The notes under the pieces are model-generated. The model saw nothing but the letters and a program-made list of their open reading frames with translations. It searched no databases and was not told where the DNA came from. Both the position numbers and the translations under genes were made by a program. From Methyloligella solikamskensis (GTDB lineage Bacteria; Pseudomonadota; Alphaproteobacteria; Rhizobiales; Methyloligellaceae), in NCBI RefSeq assembly GCF_042676065.1, contig NZ_JBHTJO010000001.1, forward strand, positions 2,604,001 to 2,668,000: 64,000 nt of DNA, in the 5' to 3' direction. Shown here piece by piece: positions 1-9,106 of the stretch (position 1 is its first letter; each line of letters starts with the position of its first letter).

Positions 1-1185
1 ACCCGGGCGGGCGGCGACTATCTGCGCGAGGTCATGCGGCTCAGCGCGGACGCACGAAACTTCCGGCTCTTCGGTCCCGACGAGACGGCCTCGAACCGTC
101 TGGCTGCGGTATTCGACGTGACGGACCGGAGCTGGGATGCGGAAACGCTACCCACGGACGATCACCTGTCGCCCGACGGACGGGTGATGGAGATCCTGAG
201 CGAGCATACCTGCGAGGGCTGGCTGGAAGGCTATTTGCTGACCGGACGCCACGGCCTCTTCTCCTGCTACGAGGCCTTCATTCACATCATCGATTCGATG
301 CTCAACCAGCACGCCAAATGGTTGAAGGTGTCGAAGGAGGTGCCGTGGCGGCGGCCGATCTCGTCGCTCAACTACCTGCTGACCTCCCATGTCTGGCGGC
401 AGGACCACAACGGCTTCAGCCACCAGGACCCGGGCTTCATCGATCATGTGGTGAACAAGAAGGCGGACGTGATCCGTGTCTATCTGCCGCCGGACGGCAA
501 TACGCTTCTTTGCACTCTCGACCACTGCCTGCGCACCACCAACACGGTGAACGTAATCGTGGCTGGCAAGCAGCCGGAGCCTCAATGGCTCTCCATGGAC
601 GATGCCATCCGCCACTGCCAGGAAGGCGCCGGCATCTGGTCCTTCGCCAGCAATGACCGCGGGGCGGAGCCCGATGTGGTGATGGCTTGCGCGGGCGATG
701 TGCCGACCATTGAGACGCTGGCCGCGGTGAGCCTGCTGCGGGAGCATCTTCCCGATCTCAAGGTCCGGGTCGTGAACGTGGTGGACCTGATGCGCCTGCA
801 GCCGGACTACGTGCACCCCCACGGGCTGTCGGATGCGGATTTCGATGCGCTGTTCACGCCCGACAAACCGATCATCTTCAACTATCACGGCTATCCGTGG
901 CTCATTCACCGGCTGACTTATCGGCGCACTAATCACGGCAAGCTGCATGTGCGCGGCTATATCGAGGAAGGCACCACGACGACGCCGTTCGACATGGCGG
1001 TGCTGAACGGGATCGACCGGTTCGATCTCTTCATCGATGTGATCGACCGGGTGCCAGGGCTCGCCGAGAGCGCCGCCCAGCTTCGCCAGGCGATGAAGGA
1101 CAAGCTCGCCGATCACCGCCGCTATATCGTGGAGCACGGTCAGGACATGCCGGAGATTCGCGACTGGAAATGGCCGGCCGCTTAG
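1..1185 (+). CDS. xfp: Phosphoketolase, C-terminal part (5' end outside window)
   Basis: C-terminal ~394 residues of a thiamine-diphosphate phosphoketolase, which splits xylulose-5-P and/or fructose-6-P with phosphate into acetyl-P plus an aldose phosphate. The frame is open to base 1, so the first in-frame ATG at 34 is internal. Family-typical stretches are visible: LFGPDETASNRL, EGWLEGYLLTGRHGLF, YEAFIHIIDSMLNQHAKW, SLNYLLTSHVWRQDHNGFSHQDPG, YLPPDGNTLL and the C-terminal FNYHGYPWLIHRL and RGYIEEGTTTTPFDM. A full family member is about 790-800 residues, so roughly half is missing. It is followed after 17 bases by a SpoIIAA-like gene and then treT on the same strand, so these are probably co-transcribed. 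The family call is very secure; substrate range (X5P only or dual) cannot be told from this part. Confidence 0.96.
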   Translation, partial: TRAGGDYLREVMRLSADARNFRLFGPDETASNRLAAVFDVTDRSWDAETLPTDDHLSPDGRVMEILSEHTCEGWLEGYLLTGRHGLFSCYEAFIHIIDSMLNQHAKWLKVSKEVPWRRPISSLNYLLTSHVWRQDHNGFSHQDPGFIDHVVNKKADVIRVYLPPDGNTLLCTLDHCLRTTNTVNVIVAGKQPEPQWLSMDDAIRHCQEGAGIWSFASNDRGAEPDVVMACAGDVPTIETLAAVSLLREHLPDLKVRVVNVVDLMRLQPDYVHPHGLSDADFDALFTPDKPIIFNYHGYPWLIHRLTYRRTNHGKLHVRGYIEEGTTTTPFDMAVLNGIDRFDLFIDVIDRVPGLAESAAQLRQAMKDKLADHRRYIVEHGQDMPEIRDWKWPAA

Positions 1186-1202
1186 ATGGAGGAGGCTACC
1201 CC

Positions 1203-1565
1203 ATGATCGAGATGCTGGAAGGATTTCCCGACAATATCGTCGCCGTCGCCTATCGCGGCGAAATCTCGGCGGAGGACTATGAAAAGGTTCTGGTGCCGGC
1301 CGTCGAGAAGTGCCTGAAGGAGTACGGCAAGATCCGCCTCTATGCTGAGATCGGCTCCGATCTCAAAGGCATCGACGCGGGCGCCGCGTTCGAGGATTTC
1401 AGCGTGGGCATGAAGAACTATGTCCATTGGGAGCGCGTGGCCGTGGTGACCGATCACGATTGGATCGCCAACGCCGTGCGCTTCTTCAGCTTCATGATGC
1501 CGGGGGCGATGAAGCCCTTCGCGCCATCCGACAAGGCGGCCGCGACAGAATGGCTCGAAGCGTAA
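1203..1565 (+). CDS. SpoIIAA-like (STAS/DUF3478) small protein
   Basis: Predicted 120-residue cytosolic protein starting MIEMLEGFPDNIVAVAYRGE, typical of the SpoIIAA-like family seen in many Proteobacteria. The ATG at 1203 is chosen because GGAGGA lies 8-9 bases upstream; an in-frame start at 1170 would overlap the phosphoketolase and has no better ribosome site. The pattern of alternating strands and helices (GEISAEDYEKVLVPAVEKCL, VHWERVAVVTDHDWI, MPGAMKPF) fits a STAS-like fold. The family is thought to bind small or lipid-like ligands, but no reaction is established. It sits between xfp and treT with short gaps, so it may be an accessory or sensor for this carbohydrate operon; that role is inference. 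Confidence 0.85.
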   Translation: MIEMLEGFPDNIVAVAYRGEISAEDYEKVLVPAVEKCLKEYGKIRLYAEIGSDLKGIDAGAAFEDFSVGMKNYVHWERVAVVTDHDWIANAVRFFSFMMPGAMKPFAPSDKAAATEWLEA

Positions 1566-1598
1566 GCGCCAGCGACCCAAAGCAGACGAGGACGAATT

Positions 1599-2855
1599 AT
1601 GGACGATACGGTCATCGGGATCGATGAGGAGAAGCCGGTCTTCCGGCTTCCTTCGGTGGAGGATTACGAGGATCTGATCGGCCCGGAAGCGGTAACTCGC
1701 ATCCTGAGCAAGGCGTATGCCTTACGCGATCTGCATCTGATCAACGTCAACTCCACCTACTACGGCGGCGGCGTCGCGCAGATCCTGTCCTCTCTCACCT
1801 TGATGATGAACGCCGCCGGCATCCAGACCGGCTGGCGGGTGATCGAGGGACGGCCCGACTTCTTCAGCACCACGAAGAAGATGCACAACGCGCTCCAGGG
1901 CGACGAGATCGAGCTGACGCCGCTGAAGAAGAAGATCTATGAGGAGGTCGTGTTCGAGAATGCCGCGCGAATGCATCTCGACCACGACGTGGTGATCGTC
2001 CACGACCCGCAGCCCCTGCCCCTGATCCGGCATTACCGCAAGCAGTCGCCCTGGATCTGGCGCTGTCATCTCGACATGACCAATCCCAACCCGGAGCTGT
2101 GGGACTATCTCAGCCCCTTCATCGAGCAGTACGATGCGGTGGTGATGTCGCTTCCCGAATATGCGCAGAAGCTAACCACACCCCAGCGCTTCATCATGCC
2201 GGCGATCAATCCGTTCTCTTCCGTGAACGAGGATATGAGCGATGCGGAGATCGACGAGCGGCTCGCCCATTACGACATCCCGACGGATCTGCCTCTGGTC
2301 GTGCAGGTCTCCCGCTTCGACAAATGGAAAGACCCCCAAGGGGTGATCAAGGCGTTTAAGATCGCGCAGAAAGAAGTCGACGCCACGCTCGTGCTGGTCG
2401 GTAATGTCGCCACCGACGACCCGGAAGGCCAGGAGGTCTTCGAGGCGATCTGCGAGTGCGAGGAGGAGCGGATCATCGTGCTCTCCGCCCAGGACACCGC
2501 CCTGGTGAATGCGCTGCAGCGGCGGGCAGCCGTGGTGCTGCAGAAATCTCTGCGGGAAGGGTTCGGCCTCACGGTCTCGGAAGCCATGTGGAAAGGTACG
2601 GCCGTGATCGGCGGCAATGTCGGCGGGATCCGCTATCAGATCGTCGATGGCGAGAACGGCTATCTCGTCGACAGCATTGAGCAGGCGGCGTCGCGAATCG
2701 TGGCGCTGGTGCAGGACGAGGAGCTGCGCCAGAGGCTCGGCGATGCGGCCCGGGAGACCGTGCGGGAGAAGTTCCTGCTGACGCGCCTGTTCGAAGAGTG
2801 GCTCGACCTGATCGGCTCTTTCCAGGCGAAGTTCACCTTGCGGGGTCATCCGTGA
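1599..2855 (+). CDS. treT: Trehalose synthase TreT-like glycosyltransferase (GT4)
   Basis: 418-residue GT4-family glycosyltransferase of the TreT type, which joins NDP-glucose and glucose into trehalose (a reversible reaction). N-terminal acceptor domain: INVNSTYYGGGVAQIL (about 49-63), IEGRPDFFSTTKKMHNALQG, VIVHDPQPLPLI, PWIWRCHLDM. C-terminal nucleotide-sugar domain: QVSRFDKWKDPQGVI and the E-x7-E type segment REGFGLTVSEAMWKGTAVIGG. Length matches archaeal and bacterial TreT (about 410-415). ATG at 1599 follows the SpoIIAA-like gene by 33 bases. Next to phosphoketolase it suggests a link between sugar-phosphate catabolism and compatible-solute or storage sugar metabolism. Family assignment is strong by motif similarity; direction of the reaction in vivo is unknown. 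Confidence 0.88.
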   Translation: MDDTVIGIDEEKPVFRLPSVEDYEDLIGPEAVTRILSKAYALRDLHLINVNSTYYGGGVAQILSSLTLMMNAAGIQTGWRVIEGRPDFFSTTKKMHNALQGDEIELTPLKKKIYEEVVFENAARMHLDHDVVIVHDPQPLPLIRHYRKQSPWIWRCHLDMTNPNPELWDYLSPFIEQYDAVVMSLPEYAQKLTTPQRFIMPAINPFSSVNEDMSDAEIDERLAHYDIPTDLPLVVQVSRFDKWKDPQGVIKAFKIAQKEVDATLVLVGNVATDDPEGQEVFEAICECEEERIIVLSAQDTALVNALQRRAAVVLQKSLREGFGLTVSEAMWKGTAVIGGNVGGIRYQIVDGENGYLVDSIEQAASRIVALVQDEELRQRLGDAARETVREKFLLTRLFEEWLDLIGSFQAKFTLRGHP

Positions 2856-2886
2856 TCTACGCGCGGCTGCTCCGGGAGCGGGACAG

Positions 2887-3864
2887 TTGAGCGAGATCCG
2901 CCAGGACCCATGCACAGGTCAGCGGGTGCTGATCGCCAGCGGGCGCAAGCATCGTCCGATGGATTGGCGTGGCGAGGATGAGACGCCCCTCCCCGCTTTC
3001 GATCCCGATTGCCCTTTCTGCCCCGGCAACGAGGACAAGCTCCCGTCCATCATCGCAGAAGTTGCGCGAGACGAAACGCCCGGATGGGCCGTCCGCGTGG
3101 TGCCCAACAAATATCCGGCGGTGAGCGCGTCATCGGAAGCGGGGGCGCAGAGTGCGGCCTATGGCGAGCACCGGGTGATCGTCGAGACGCCGCGCCACGA
3201 TCTCGATCTCGACCGGGTGACGCCGGAGCAGGCGGAGCTCGTGGTAGGTGCCTATCACGATCAGTTCTGCGAGCTCGCCGCGAAGCCGGGCACGAAGTCG
3301 GTCGTGCTGTTCCGGAATTTCGGGCCAACCGCCGGCGCCTCCCGCCAGCATGCTCATACCCAGATCATGAGCCTCGACGCCGTGCCGCCGAAGACGGATG
3401 CCACTTCACGCTGGCTTCGGGCGGCGTTCGAACGGCACGGCGAGAACGCTACGGCGCGGTATCTTCGGAACGAGCTGGAAGACGGCACCCGGATCATCGA
3501 GGGGACGGAAGATTTCGTGCTGCTGGTGCCGTTTGCCGCGTCGGGCCCTTTCGAGCTTCTCATCCTGCCGCGACGGCATCAGGCGTCGTTCGCCGAAGCG
3601 ACCGCGCCGGAGCGCGCAGCACTCGCCGCGATGCTGCAATCGGCGCTGCGGCGGCTCAAGACGGTGATCGGACCGCTCGACTACAACTGGGTGTTCGAGA
3701 CGTCGCTGCCCCACGATGCCGAGCCGGAATTGCAGTATTGGTGCTTACGGATCGCGCCCCGGCTTTCCACCCCCGGCGGGTTTGAGCTCGGGACCTATTT
3801 GCCCGTGAACTCGTCCTCGCCGGAGGACGATGCGGCCGCGTTGCGGGATGCTGCCGGCAGCTAG
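2887..3864 (+). CDS. galT: Galactose-1-phosphate uridylyltransferase-like protein (HIT superfamily)
   Basis: 325-residue GalT-like nucleotidyltransferase. The N-terminal zinc pair is visible in DCPFCPGN (Cys42, Cys45), and the catalytic HIT-type motif in SRQHAHTQ has His155 and His157, the latter expected to carry the uridylyl group. VRVVPNKYPAV and NFGPTAGASRQHAHTQI are family hallmarks. The only good start in frame is TTG at 2887, 31 bases after treT, with a G-rich stretch (GGGAGCGGGA) just upstream. The stop overlaps the convergent transaldolase gene by 4 bases. Beside TreT it may supply or exchange UDP/ADP-sugars; members of this group can also act as ADP-glucose phosphorylases, so true galactose specificity is not certain. 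Confidence 0.85.
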   Translation: MSEIRQDPCTGQRVLIASGRKHRPMDWRGEDETPLPAFDPDCPFCPGNEDKLPSIIAEVARDETPGWAVRVVPNKYPAVSASSEAGAQSAAYGEHRVIVETPRHDLDLDRVTPEQAELVVGAYHDQFCELAAKPGTKSVVLFRNFGPTAGASRQHAHTQIMSLDAVPPKTDATSRWLRAAFERHGENATARYLRNELEDGTRIIEGTEDFVLLVPFAASGPFELLILPRRHQASFAEATAPERAALAAMLQSALRRLKTVIGPLDYNWVFETSLPHDAEPELQYWCLRIAPRLSTPGGFELGTYLPVNSSSPEDDAAALRDAAGS

Positions 3865-4976
3865 CCTTTCAGCTTCGCTTCAAGCGCCTGCATGAGCGCA
3901 TCGAAGGGCTTCACGAACTTGTCGATGCCCTCCTCTTCCAGCTTCGCGCTCACCTCGTCGATATCGATGCCGAGCTGCTTCAGCTTGTCCGGAAGAGCGC
4001 GGGCCGCATCGAGATCGTCTTCCAGGCGCGTGGCTGGATCGCCGTGATCGCGATAGGCATCGAGAGTCTCGACGGGAAGCGTGGAGACGGTATCGGGACC
4101 GATCAGCGGATCGACATATTTGGTGTCCGGATAGGCCGGGTCCTTCGGCTGGGTGCTGGCCCAGAGCAACCGCTGGGGCGCGGCGCCCTCTTTCGCGAGG
4201 CGCTGCCAGCGGTCCGACTCGATCATGCGGCGATAGCTTTGATAGGCGAGCTTGGCGAGGGACTCCGCCGTCTTGCCCTTCAGAGCCTTCGCCTCGTCTG
4301 AGCCGATCTCGTCGAGCTGCGGATCGACCATGGCATCGATACGACTCAGGAAGAAGCTCGCCACGGAGGCAATGCCGGAGACCGGCTTGCCCTTATCGAA
4401 CCGCTGCTCCAGCCCGCTCATATAGGCGTCGGCCACGGCCTCGTAGCGCTCCACGCTGAAGAGCAACGTGACGTTCACGTTGATGCCTTCGGCGGTCAGC
4501 ATCTCGATCGCCTTCAGGCCGGGCTGGGTCCCCGGGACCTTGATGAAGACGTTCGGCCGGTCGAGCCGCGCCCAGAGGCGGCGGGCTTCTTCCACGGTGC
4601 CTTCGGTCTCTAGAGCGAGGAGCGGCGAGACCTCATGACTGACATAGCCTTCCCATCCGTTGCTCTTGTCGAAGGCGGGCCGGAAGAGATCGGCAGCGTC
4701 GGCGATGTCCTTCAGCACCAGCGCGTCATACAGCGCGGCGACATCGGCCGACTGGCTGCGCAGCTCGTCGATGGCCGACTGATAATCCTCCGAATGGCTG
4801 ATGGCCTTCTCAAAGATCACCGGGTTGGAGGTGATGCCGCCCAGGCCGTCCTCCTCGATCAGGCGGGCGAGCGCGCCGTCCTCGATCATGCCCCGGCGGA
4901 TATAGTCGAGCCAGATGCTTTGGCCCAGCTCCTTCGCCTTGAGCAGCGGATTGGTGCTCGCGACATCCTGCTTCAT
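3861..4976 (-). CDS. tal: Transaldolase
   Basis: 371-residue transaldolase of the longer bacterial subfamily, transferring a dihydroxyacetone unit between sedoheptulose-7-P and glyceraldehyde-3-P in the non-oxidative pentose phosphate pathway. The start MKQDVASTNPLLKAKELGQSI, the strand SNPVIFEKAI (about 50-59) and the Schiff-base Lys146 in NVFIKVPGTQPG are all present, along with NVTLLFSVERY. Convergent with galT (4-base overlap of ends). Its presence next to phosphoketolase fits a pentose-phosphate/phosphoketolase node producing xylulose-5-P. The 131 bases upstream of its start hold no other gene and must contain its promoter. Confidence 0.95.
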   Translation of the reverse strand: MKQDVASTNPLLKAKELGQSIWLDYIRRGMIEDGALARLIEEDGLGGITSNPVIFEKAISHSEDYQSAIDELRSQSADVAALYDALVLKDIADAADLFRPAFDKSNGWEGYVSHEVSPLLALETEGTVEEARRLWARLDRPNVFIKVPGTQPGLKAIEMLTAEGINVNVTLLFSVERYEAVADAYMSGLEQRFDKGKPVSGIASVASFFLSRIDAMVDPQLDEIGSDEAKALKGKTAESLAKLAYQSYRRMIESDRWQRLAKEGAAPQRLLWASTQPKDPAYPDTKYVDPLIGPDTVSTLPVETLDAYRDHGDPATRLEDDLDAARALPDKLKQLGIDIDEVSAKLEEEGIDKFVKPFDALMQALEAKLKG

Positions 4977-5107
4977 GACGGCTTTCTCTCCCTTGTTGTT
5001 GGCCAGCGCCGACGGCCGGCGGTTCTTCTAGGCTGGTAGGATATCGGAGTTGCGACATCACACGCAAAACTCCGTACCAATTCACTTGGGTCGCGGGTCT
5101 CGCTGCA

Positions 5108-7888
5108 TCAACCGCGGGGCGGGCGGGGCCGGCCGTAGCGCCGCATCCATTTCGGTTTCCTGATCGGCATGAGGCGCGCAGCGACGCGCTTCTCGATCTC
5201 CACGATCAACAGCAGCGCGACGCCGATGGCTGTAATGATGGCGAGATCGGAGACCGCCAGCGGGCGGCTGTCGAAAAGCGTCTGCATGAACGGGATATAG
5301 GTGAAGGCCAGCTGGGCCAACACGACCACGGCGACCCCGATCAGCACCGCGCGGGTCCCCAGCACGCCCTGCCACGTGGTGGACGGCCCGTGCACGTAGC
5401 GCACGCTGAAGAGATAGAAGATCTCCATGGCGACGATGGCGTTGACGACCATGGTGCGGCCCTCCTCCACGGGCAGGCCGCGCTCGTTGGCCCAGGCGTA
5501 GAGGCCGAAGCCGCCGGCCACCATGAGAGCTGAAACGAAGAGGATGCGCCAGAGAAGCCGCCTGGAGATCAGCCCTTGGCCCGGCGGGCGCGCAGGCCGG
5601 CTCATGGCGTTGGGCTCGGTCGGCTCGAAGGCGAGCGTGAGGCCGAGGGCGACCGCGGTGACCATGTTGATCCAGAGGATCTGGACCGGCGTCACGGGCA
5701 AGGTAAGGCCGAAGAGAATGGCCAGGATGATGGTGAAGGCCTCGCCGCCATTGGTCGGCAGAGTCCAGGCGATCACCTTGGTGAGGTTGTCGTAGACCGT
5801 GCGGCCTTCGCGCACCGCGGCGACGATGGAGGCGAAATTGTCGTCGGTGAGCACCATCTCGGCCGCTTCCTTCGCGGCTTCGGTGCCCTTGTCGCCCATG
5901 GCGACGCCCACATCGGCGCGCTTCAGAGCCGGGGCGTCGTTCACCCCGTCGCCGGTCATGGCGATGACCGAGCCGTCCGCCTGAAGCGCCTCGACGAGCC
6001 GCAGCTTGTGCTCGGGGCTGGCGCGGGCGAAGACCGTGGCGGCCTGGGCCCGGGCATCGAAATCCTCCGCTTCCAGCGCGTCGAGCTCCTGGCCGGTAAT
6101 GACCTCGGGGTGCTCGGCCAGGCCGAGCTGGCCGGCAATGGCGAGCGCGGTGGCCTTGTGATCGCCGGTGATCATCTTCACGCGGATGCCGGCAGCCCGG
6201 CATTCGGCGACCGCCGCCATGGCTTCCTTCCGCGGCGGATCGATCAGACCCACCAGGCCAAGCAGGGTCAGGCCGCGCTCCACATCGGGCGACCGGAGCG
6301 TGCGGGCGCCCTCAGGCAAGGTCCGGCAGGCGATAGCGATGACGCGCTGGCCCTGGGCTGCGAGCTGCTCGATGCGCTCGTGCCAGATGCTCGCATCGTA
6401 TGGTTCGCTGTCCGCGCCGGCGACCTTGTCGCACATGGCAAGGATGCGCTCCGGAGCACCCTTCACATAGACGACCGGGGCCGCACCTTCGTCCTTGTGC
6501 AGGGTTGCCATGTAACGGTGACGGGCATCGAAGGGGATCTCGTCGAGACGCTTCGAGGTCTCCCGGAGGTCCGCTGCATCCAGCCCCGCCTTGCGGGCGA
6601 AGCAGACGAGCGCGCCTTCCATGGGATCCCCGTCGACGGTCCACGTCTCGTCCTTCTGAGTCAGGTGGGCGTCGTTGCAGAGCAGGCCCGCCCGGGCGAG
6701 CTGAGGCAGGACCGCGTCGGCAGGCGGGTCGATCAGCTTGCCGCCGCGCTCGAAGTCTCCGACAGGCTCGTAGCCGGCGCCGGAAACCGTGACCGCGCCC
6801 TCGCCCGTGAAGACGGATTTCACCGTCATCTCGTTGCGAGTCAGGGTGCCGGTCTTGTCGGAGCAGATGATCGAGACGGAGCCTAGGGTCTCCACTGCGG
6901 GCAGACGCCGGATGATGGCGCGCCGGCGGGCCATGCGCTGGACGCCGACGGCGAGCGCGATGGTCATCACCGCAGGCAGGCCTTCGGGGATGGCGGCAAC
7001 CGCCAGGCCGACCACGGCCATGAAGCCTTCATCCAGGGTGTAGGAGCGGACCAGAACCGCATAGGCGAAGACCAAGGCCGAGACGCCGAGCACCGCGATG
7101 GTGATCTGCCGGGCGAAGGCATTCATCTGGCGGACCAGCGGGGTGGTGAGCTGTTCCACGGCGCCGATCATGCTGCTGATGCGGCCGAGCTCGGTGGCGG
7201 CGCCCGTCTCGGTCACGACGCCCATGCCGTGGCCCGCGGCAACGAAGGTGCCGGAAAAGGCCATGGAGAAGCGATCGCCAAGAGGCGCGTCCTGTTCGAC
7301 CGGATCGACGGTCTTGTCGACGGGCACGGATTCGCCGGTGATGGCGGCTTCGTCGGCCTTGAGATTGCGGGCGGAGATCAGACGCAGATCGGCGGGCACC
7401 CGGTCGCCCGGCTCCAGGATGACGATGTCGCCGGGGACGACATCTTCGGCCGGCACGGTCATGCGGCGCCCGTCGCGCATGACCGAGGCGCGCGGATCGA
7501 TCATCCGCCGGATGGCATCCAGCGCCCGCTCCGCCCGGCCTTCCTGAACGTAGCCGATCACTGCGTTGAGGAGCACCACGCCGAAGATGACGATGGCGTC
7601 TGGCCCGTGGCCGATGGCCGCCGCCATGATGCCGGCGGCGAGCAGAACATAGATCAGGAGGTTGTGGAACTGTGCCAGGAAGCGGACGAACGCGCTGCGC
7701 TGCTTGCCCTGGGGCAGGCGGTTGGGGCCGTGACGGGCCAATCGCTCCGACGCTTCCGTCGAGGCAAGCCCGCGAGGGCTGCTCGCAAGGGCTCCAAGCA
7801 CCTCATCGGCCGCTATCGCATGCCAGCTTCCCGGATGCGACGGGGTGGTGCTCGTCTTCGGTGTGGGGGCAGACTTCGTGGGGGGCAC
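5108..7888 (-). CDS. P-type cation-transporting ATPase (P2-type, Ca/Mg/monovalent-like)
   Basis: 926-residue P-type ATPase that couples ATP hydrolysis to cation transport across the inner membrane. Visible in order: N-terminal cation-ATPase domain with ARHGPNRLPQ (about 52-60), actuator motif ITGES (183-187), membrane motif PEGLP (301-305) that forms part of the ion site, phosphorylation site CSDKTGTLT (Asp344), KGAPERIL in the nucleotide domain, and hinge TGDGVNDAPALKRADVGVAMG, then a C-terminal membrane domain ending in a basic tail. Length and PEGLP point to the P2A/P2B-like group (PacL/PMR1/MgtA relatives). The exact ion cannot be decided. It lies downstream of the MipA gene on the same strand (136-base gap) and upstream of tal, probably as its own unit. 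Confidence 0.93.
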   Translation of the reverse strand: MPPTKSAPTPKTSTTPSHPGSWHAIAADEVLGALASSPRGLASTEASERLARHGPNRLPQGKQRSAFVRFLAQFHNLLIYVLLAAGIMAAAIGHGPDAIVIFGVVLLNAVIGYVQEGRAERALDAIRRMIDPRASVMRDGRRMTVPAEDVVPGDIVILEPGDRVPADLRLISARNLKADEAAITGESVPVDKTVDPVEQDAPLGDRFSMAFSGTFVAAGHGMGVVTETGAATELGRISSMIGAVEQLTTPLVRQMNAFARQITIAVLGVSALVFAYAVLVRSYTLDEGFMAVVGLAVAAIPEGLPAVMTIALAVGVQRMARRRAIIRRLPAVETLGSVSIICSDKTGTLTRNEMTVKSVFTGEGAVTVSGAGYEPVGDFERGGKLIDPPADAVLPQLARAGLLCNDAHLTQKDETWTVDGDPMEGALVCFARKAGLDAADLRETSKRLDEIPFDARHRYMATLHKDEGAAPVVYVKGAPERILAMCDKVAGADSEPYDASIWHERIEQLAAQGQRVIAIACRTLPEGARTLRSPDVERGLTLLGLVGLIDPPRKEAMAAVAECRAAGIRVKMITGDHKATALAIAGQLGLAEHPEVITGQELDALEAEDFDARAQAATVFARASPEHKLRLVEALQADGSVIAMTGDGVNDAPALKRADVGVAMGDKGTEAAKEAAEMVLTDDNFASIVAAVREGRTVYDNLTKVIAWTLPTNGGEAFTIILAILFGLTLPVTPVQILWINMVTAVALGLTLAFEPTEPNAMSRPARPPGQGLISRRLLWRILFVSALMVAGGFGLYAWANERGLPVEEGRTMVVNAIVAMEIFYLFSVRYVHGPSTTWQGVLGTRAVLIGVAVVVLAQLAFTYIPFMQTLFDSRPLAVSDLAIITAIGVALLLIVEIEKRVAARLMPIRKPKWMRRYGRPRPPRG

Positions 7889-8024
7889 TGATACCCTACG
7901 ATGCTGACGATGGCCTTCGCTTGGCTACTCTAACTCGCTGCAAAAGCGTGGCAACCGGCGCGGGGTTTTTTCGCCTGCGGCTCTTCCGCCCTAAGGCCCT
8001 TGCCTCGCCCGGCTTTCTCGCTGA

Positions 8025-8894
8025 TCAATTCGGGAGATTGAAGCGATAGGCGACGCCGAAGATGCCGGAGAGCTGATCTGGCGTCTCGACCACGGGGCTG
8101 TCAGCCGCGTCGCCGACCAGGCGGCCGTAGCGGACGCCGCCCTTCATGAGCCAGCGCTCGCTGAAATCGTATTCCGCACCCAGCTCGACATAGACATCCT
8201 TGAAGCCGGCATCGGGATCGTAGCTCTGCAGGCCAGCTTCTGAGCGCGCGGCCTGGGAGGGCGTTACGCCGAAATAGGTCTGCATATAATCGGAGCTGGC
8301 GACCGTGGTGCCCAGACGCGTGACGAGGGTGATCTTTTCGGTGACCTCCCGCTCGGTCTGCACGCCGAAGCGGAACTCCGGACCACCAGCATCGCCGGTG
8401 ACCCGGTCCAGGATCGCGGCATCGAACTCGAACTCGCCGATATTGACGCCTGCGTAGCCGCCGAGCACAAGGCCGCCGTCGATATCGCCCCAGCCGCGCA
8501 GGAGATCGCCGTCATTCTGCTCTCGCTCGGTCATCCAGCCCGTGACGAGGCCGGCCTCGAAGAGGTCGCCGCCGATGGCGCGAATCCGGATGTCGTCGAG
8601 GCCGTGGAACTCGATGCGCTGACGGACCTGCTTGAAGAGCGAAGGCTTGGAGTCGTCCACGGGAGAGAGCTTCGGGATGATGATCGGGATCCCGAGCCAC
8701 TCGTGCTCGTCGGAGCCTTCGTATTTCGGCTTCACGATGCCTGCACCGCCCAGCGCCACGGTTTTCCGGTGCTCGGAAACGCCATCGGCGAGGGCCGCCG
8801 GGGCGCAGAATAGCCCCGCGGACACAGCAAGAGCCGGAACCGCACGCCCAGGAAACCGGCCGCGCGGCGAAGAGAAACCTGTCAGACGTCCCAA
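8025..8894 (-). CDS. MipA/OmpV family outer-membrane protein
   Basis: Predicted outer-membrane beta-barrel of the MipA/OmpV family, which scaffolds murein-synthesis enzymes in E. coli. The signal peptide (PGRAVPALAVSAGLFCAPAALADG) is clear and the mature part has alternating aromatic strands such as GLVLGGYAGVNIGEFEFDAAIL and ends in FRFN-type barrel strands (GVAYRFNLPN). The longest frame begins at an ATG at 8933, but I prefer TTG at 8894: it places the signal peptide about 12 residues in and has GGGGA a few bases upstream. Mature size (~260) fits the family. Divergent from the DUF2177 gene; no operon partner seen. Confidence 0.85.
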   Translation of the reverse strand: MGRLTGFSSPRGRFPGRAVPALAVSAGLFCAPAALADGVSEHRKTVALGGAGIVKPKYEGSDEHEWLGIPIIIPKLSPVDDSKPSLFKQVRQRIEFHGLDDIRIRAIGGDLFEAGLVTGWMTEREQNDGDLLRGWGDIDGGLVLGGYAGVNIGEFEFDAAILDRVTGDAGGPEFRFGVQTEREVTEKITLVTRLGTTVASSDYMQTYFGVTPSQAARSEAGLQSYDPDAGFKDVYVELGAEYDFSERWLMKGGVRYGRLVGDAADSPVVETPDQLSGIFGVAYRFNLPN

Positions 8895-9106
8895 AATATC
8901 CCCCGATTCGGCATGCCCGTATTCATAAGGCACGCGAAAACTTCAATGAATCGAATCGGACTGGGCCTGACCACGCAATCGGTCGCAGCCAAAGTGGCGA
9001 TCACATCTTTCTTATCCGCCGGCTGGTGAACCGACGGCACTCCCCATGCGTAGTTCTCCGATTGAGCGGAAAACACCGGTGCGCCGGTGCAGAAGGAAAA
9101 GAGGTG

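Noticed and set aside
5576..6886. Long plus-strand open frame (436 codons) opposite the P-type ATPase gene
   Set aside because: High-GC antisense shadow; its translation is rich in Arg/Gly/His with no family features, and the minus strand encodes a full ATPase with all motifs.
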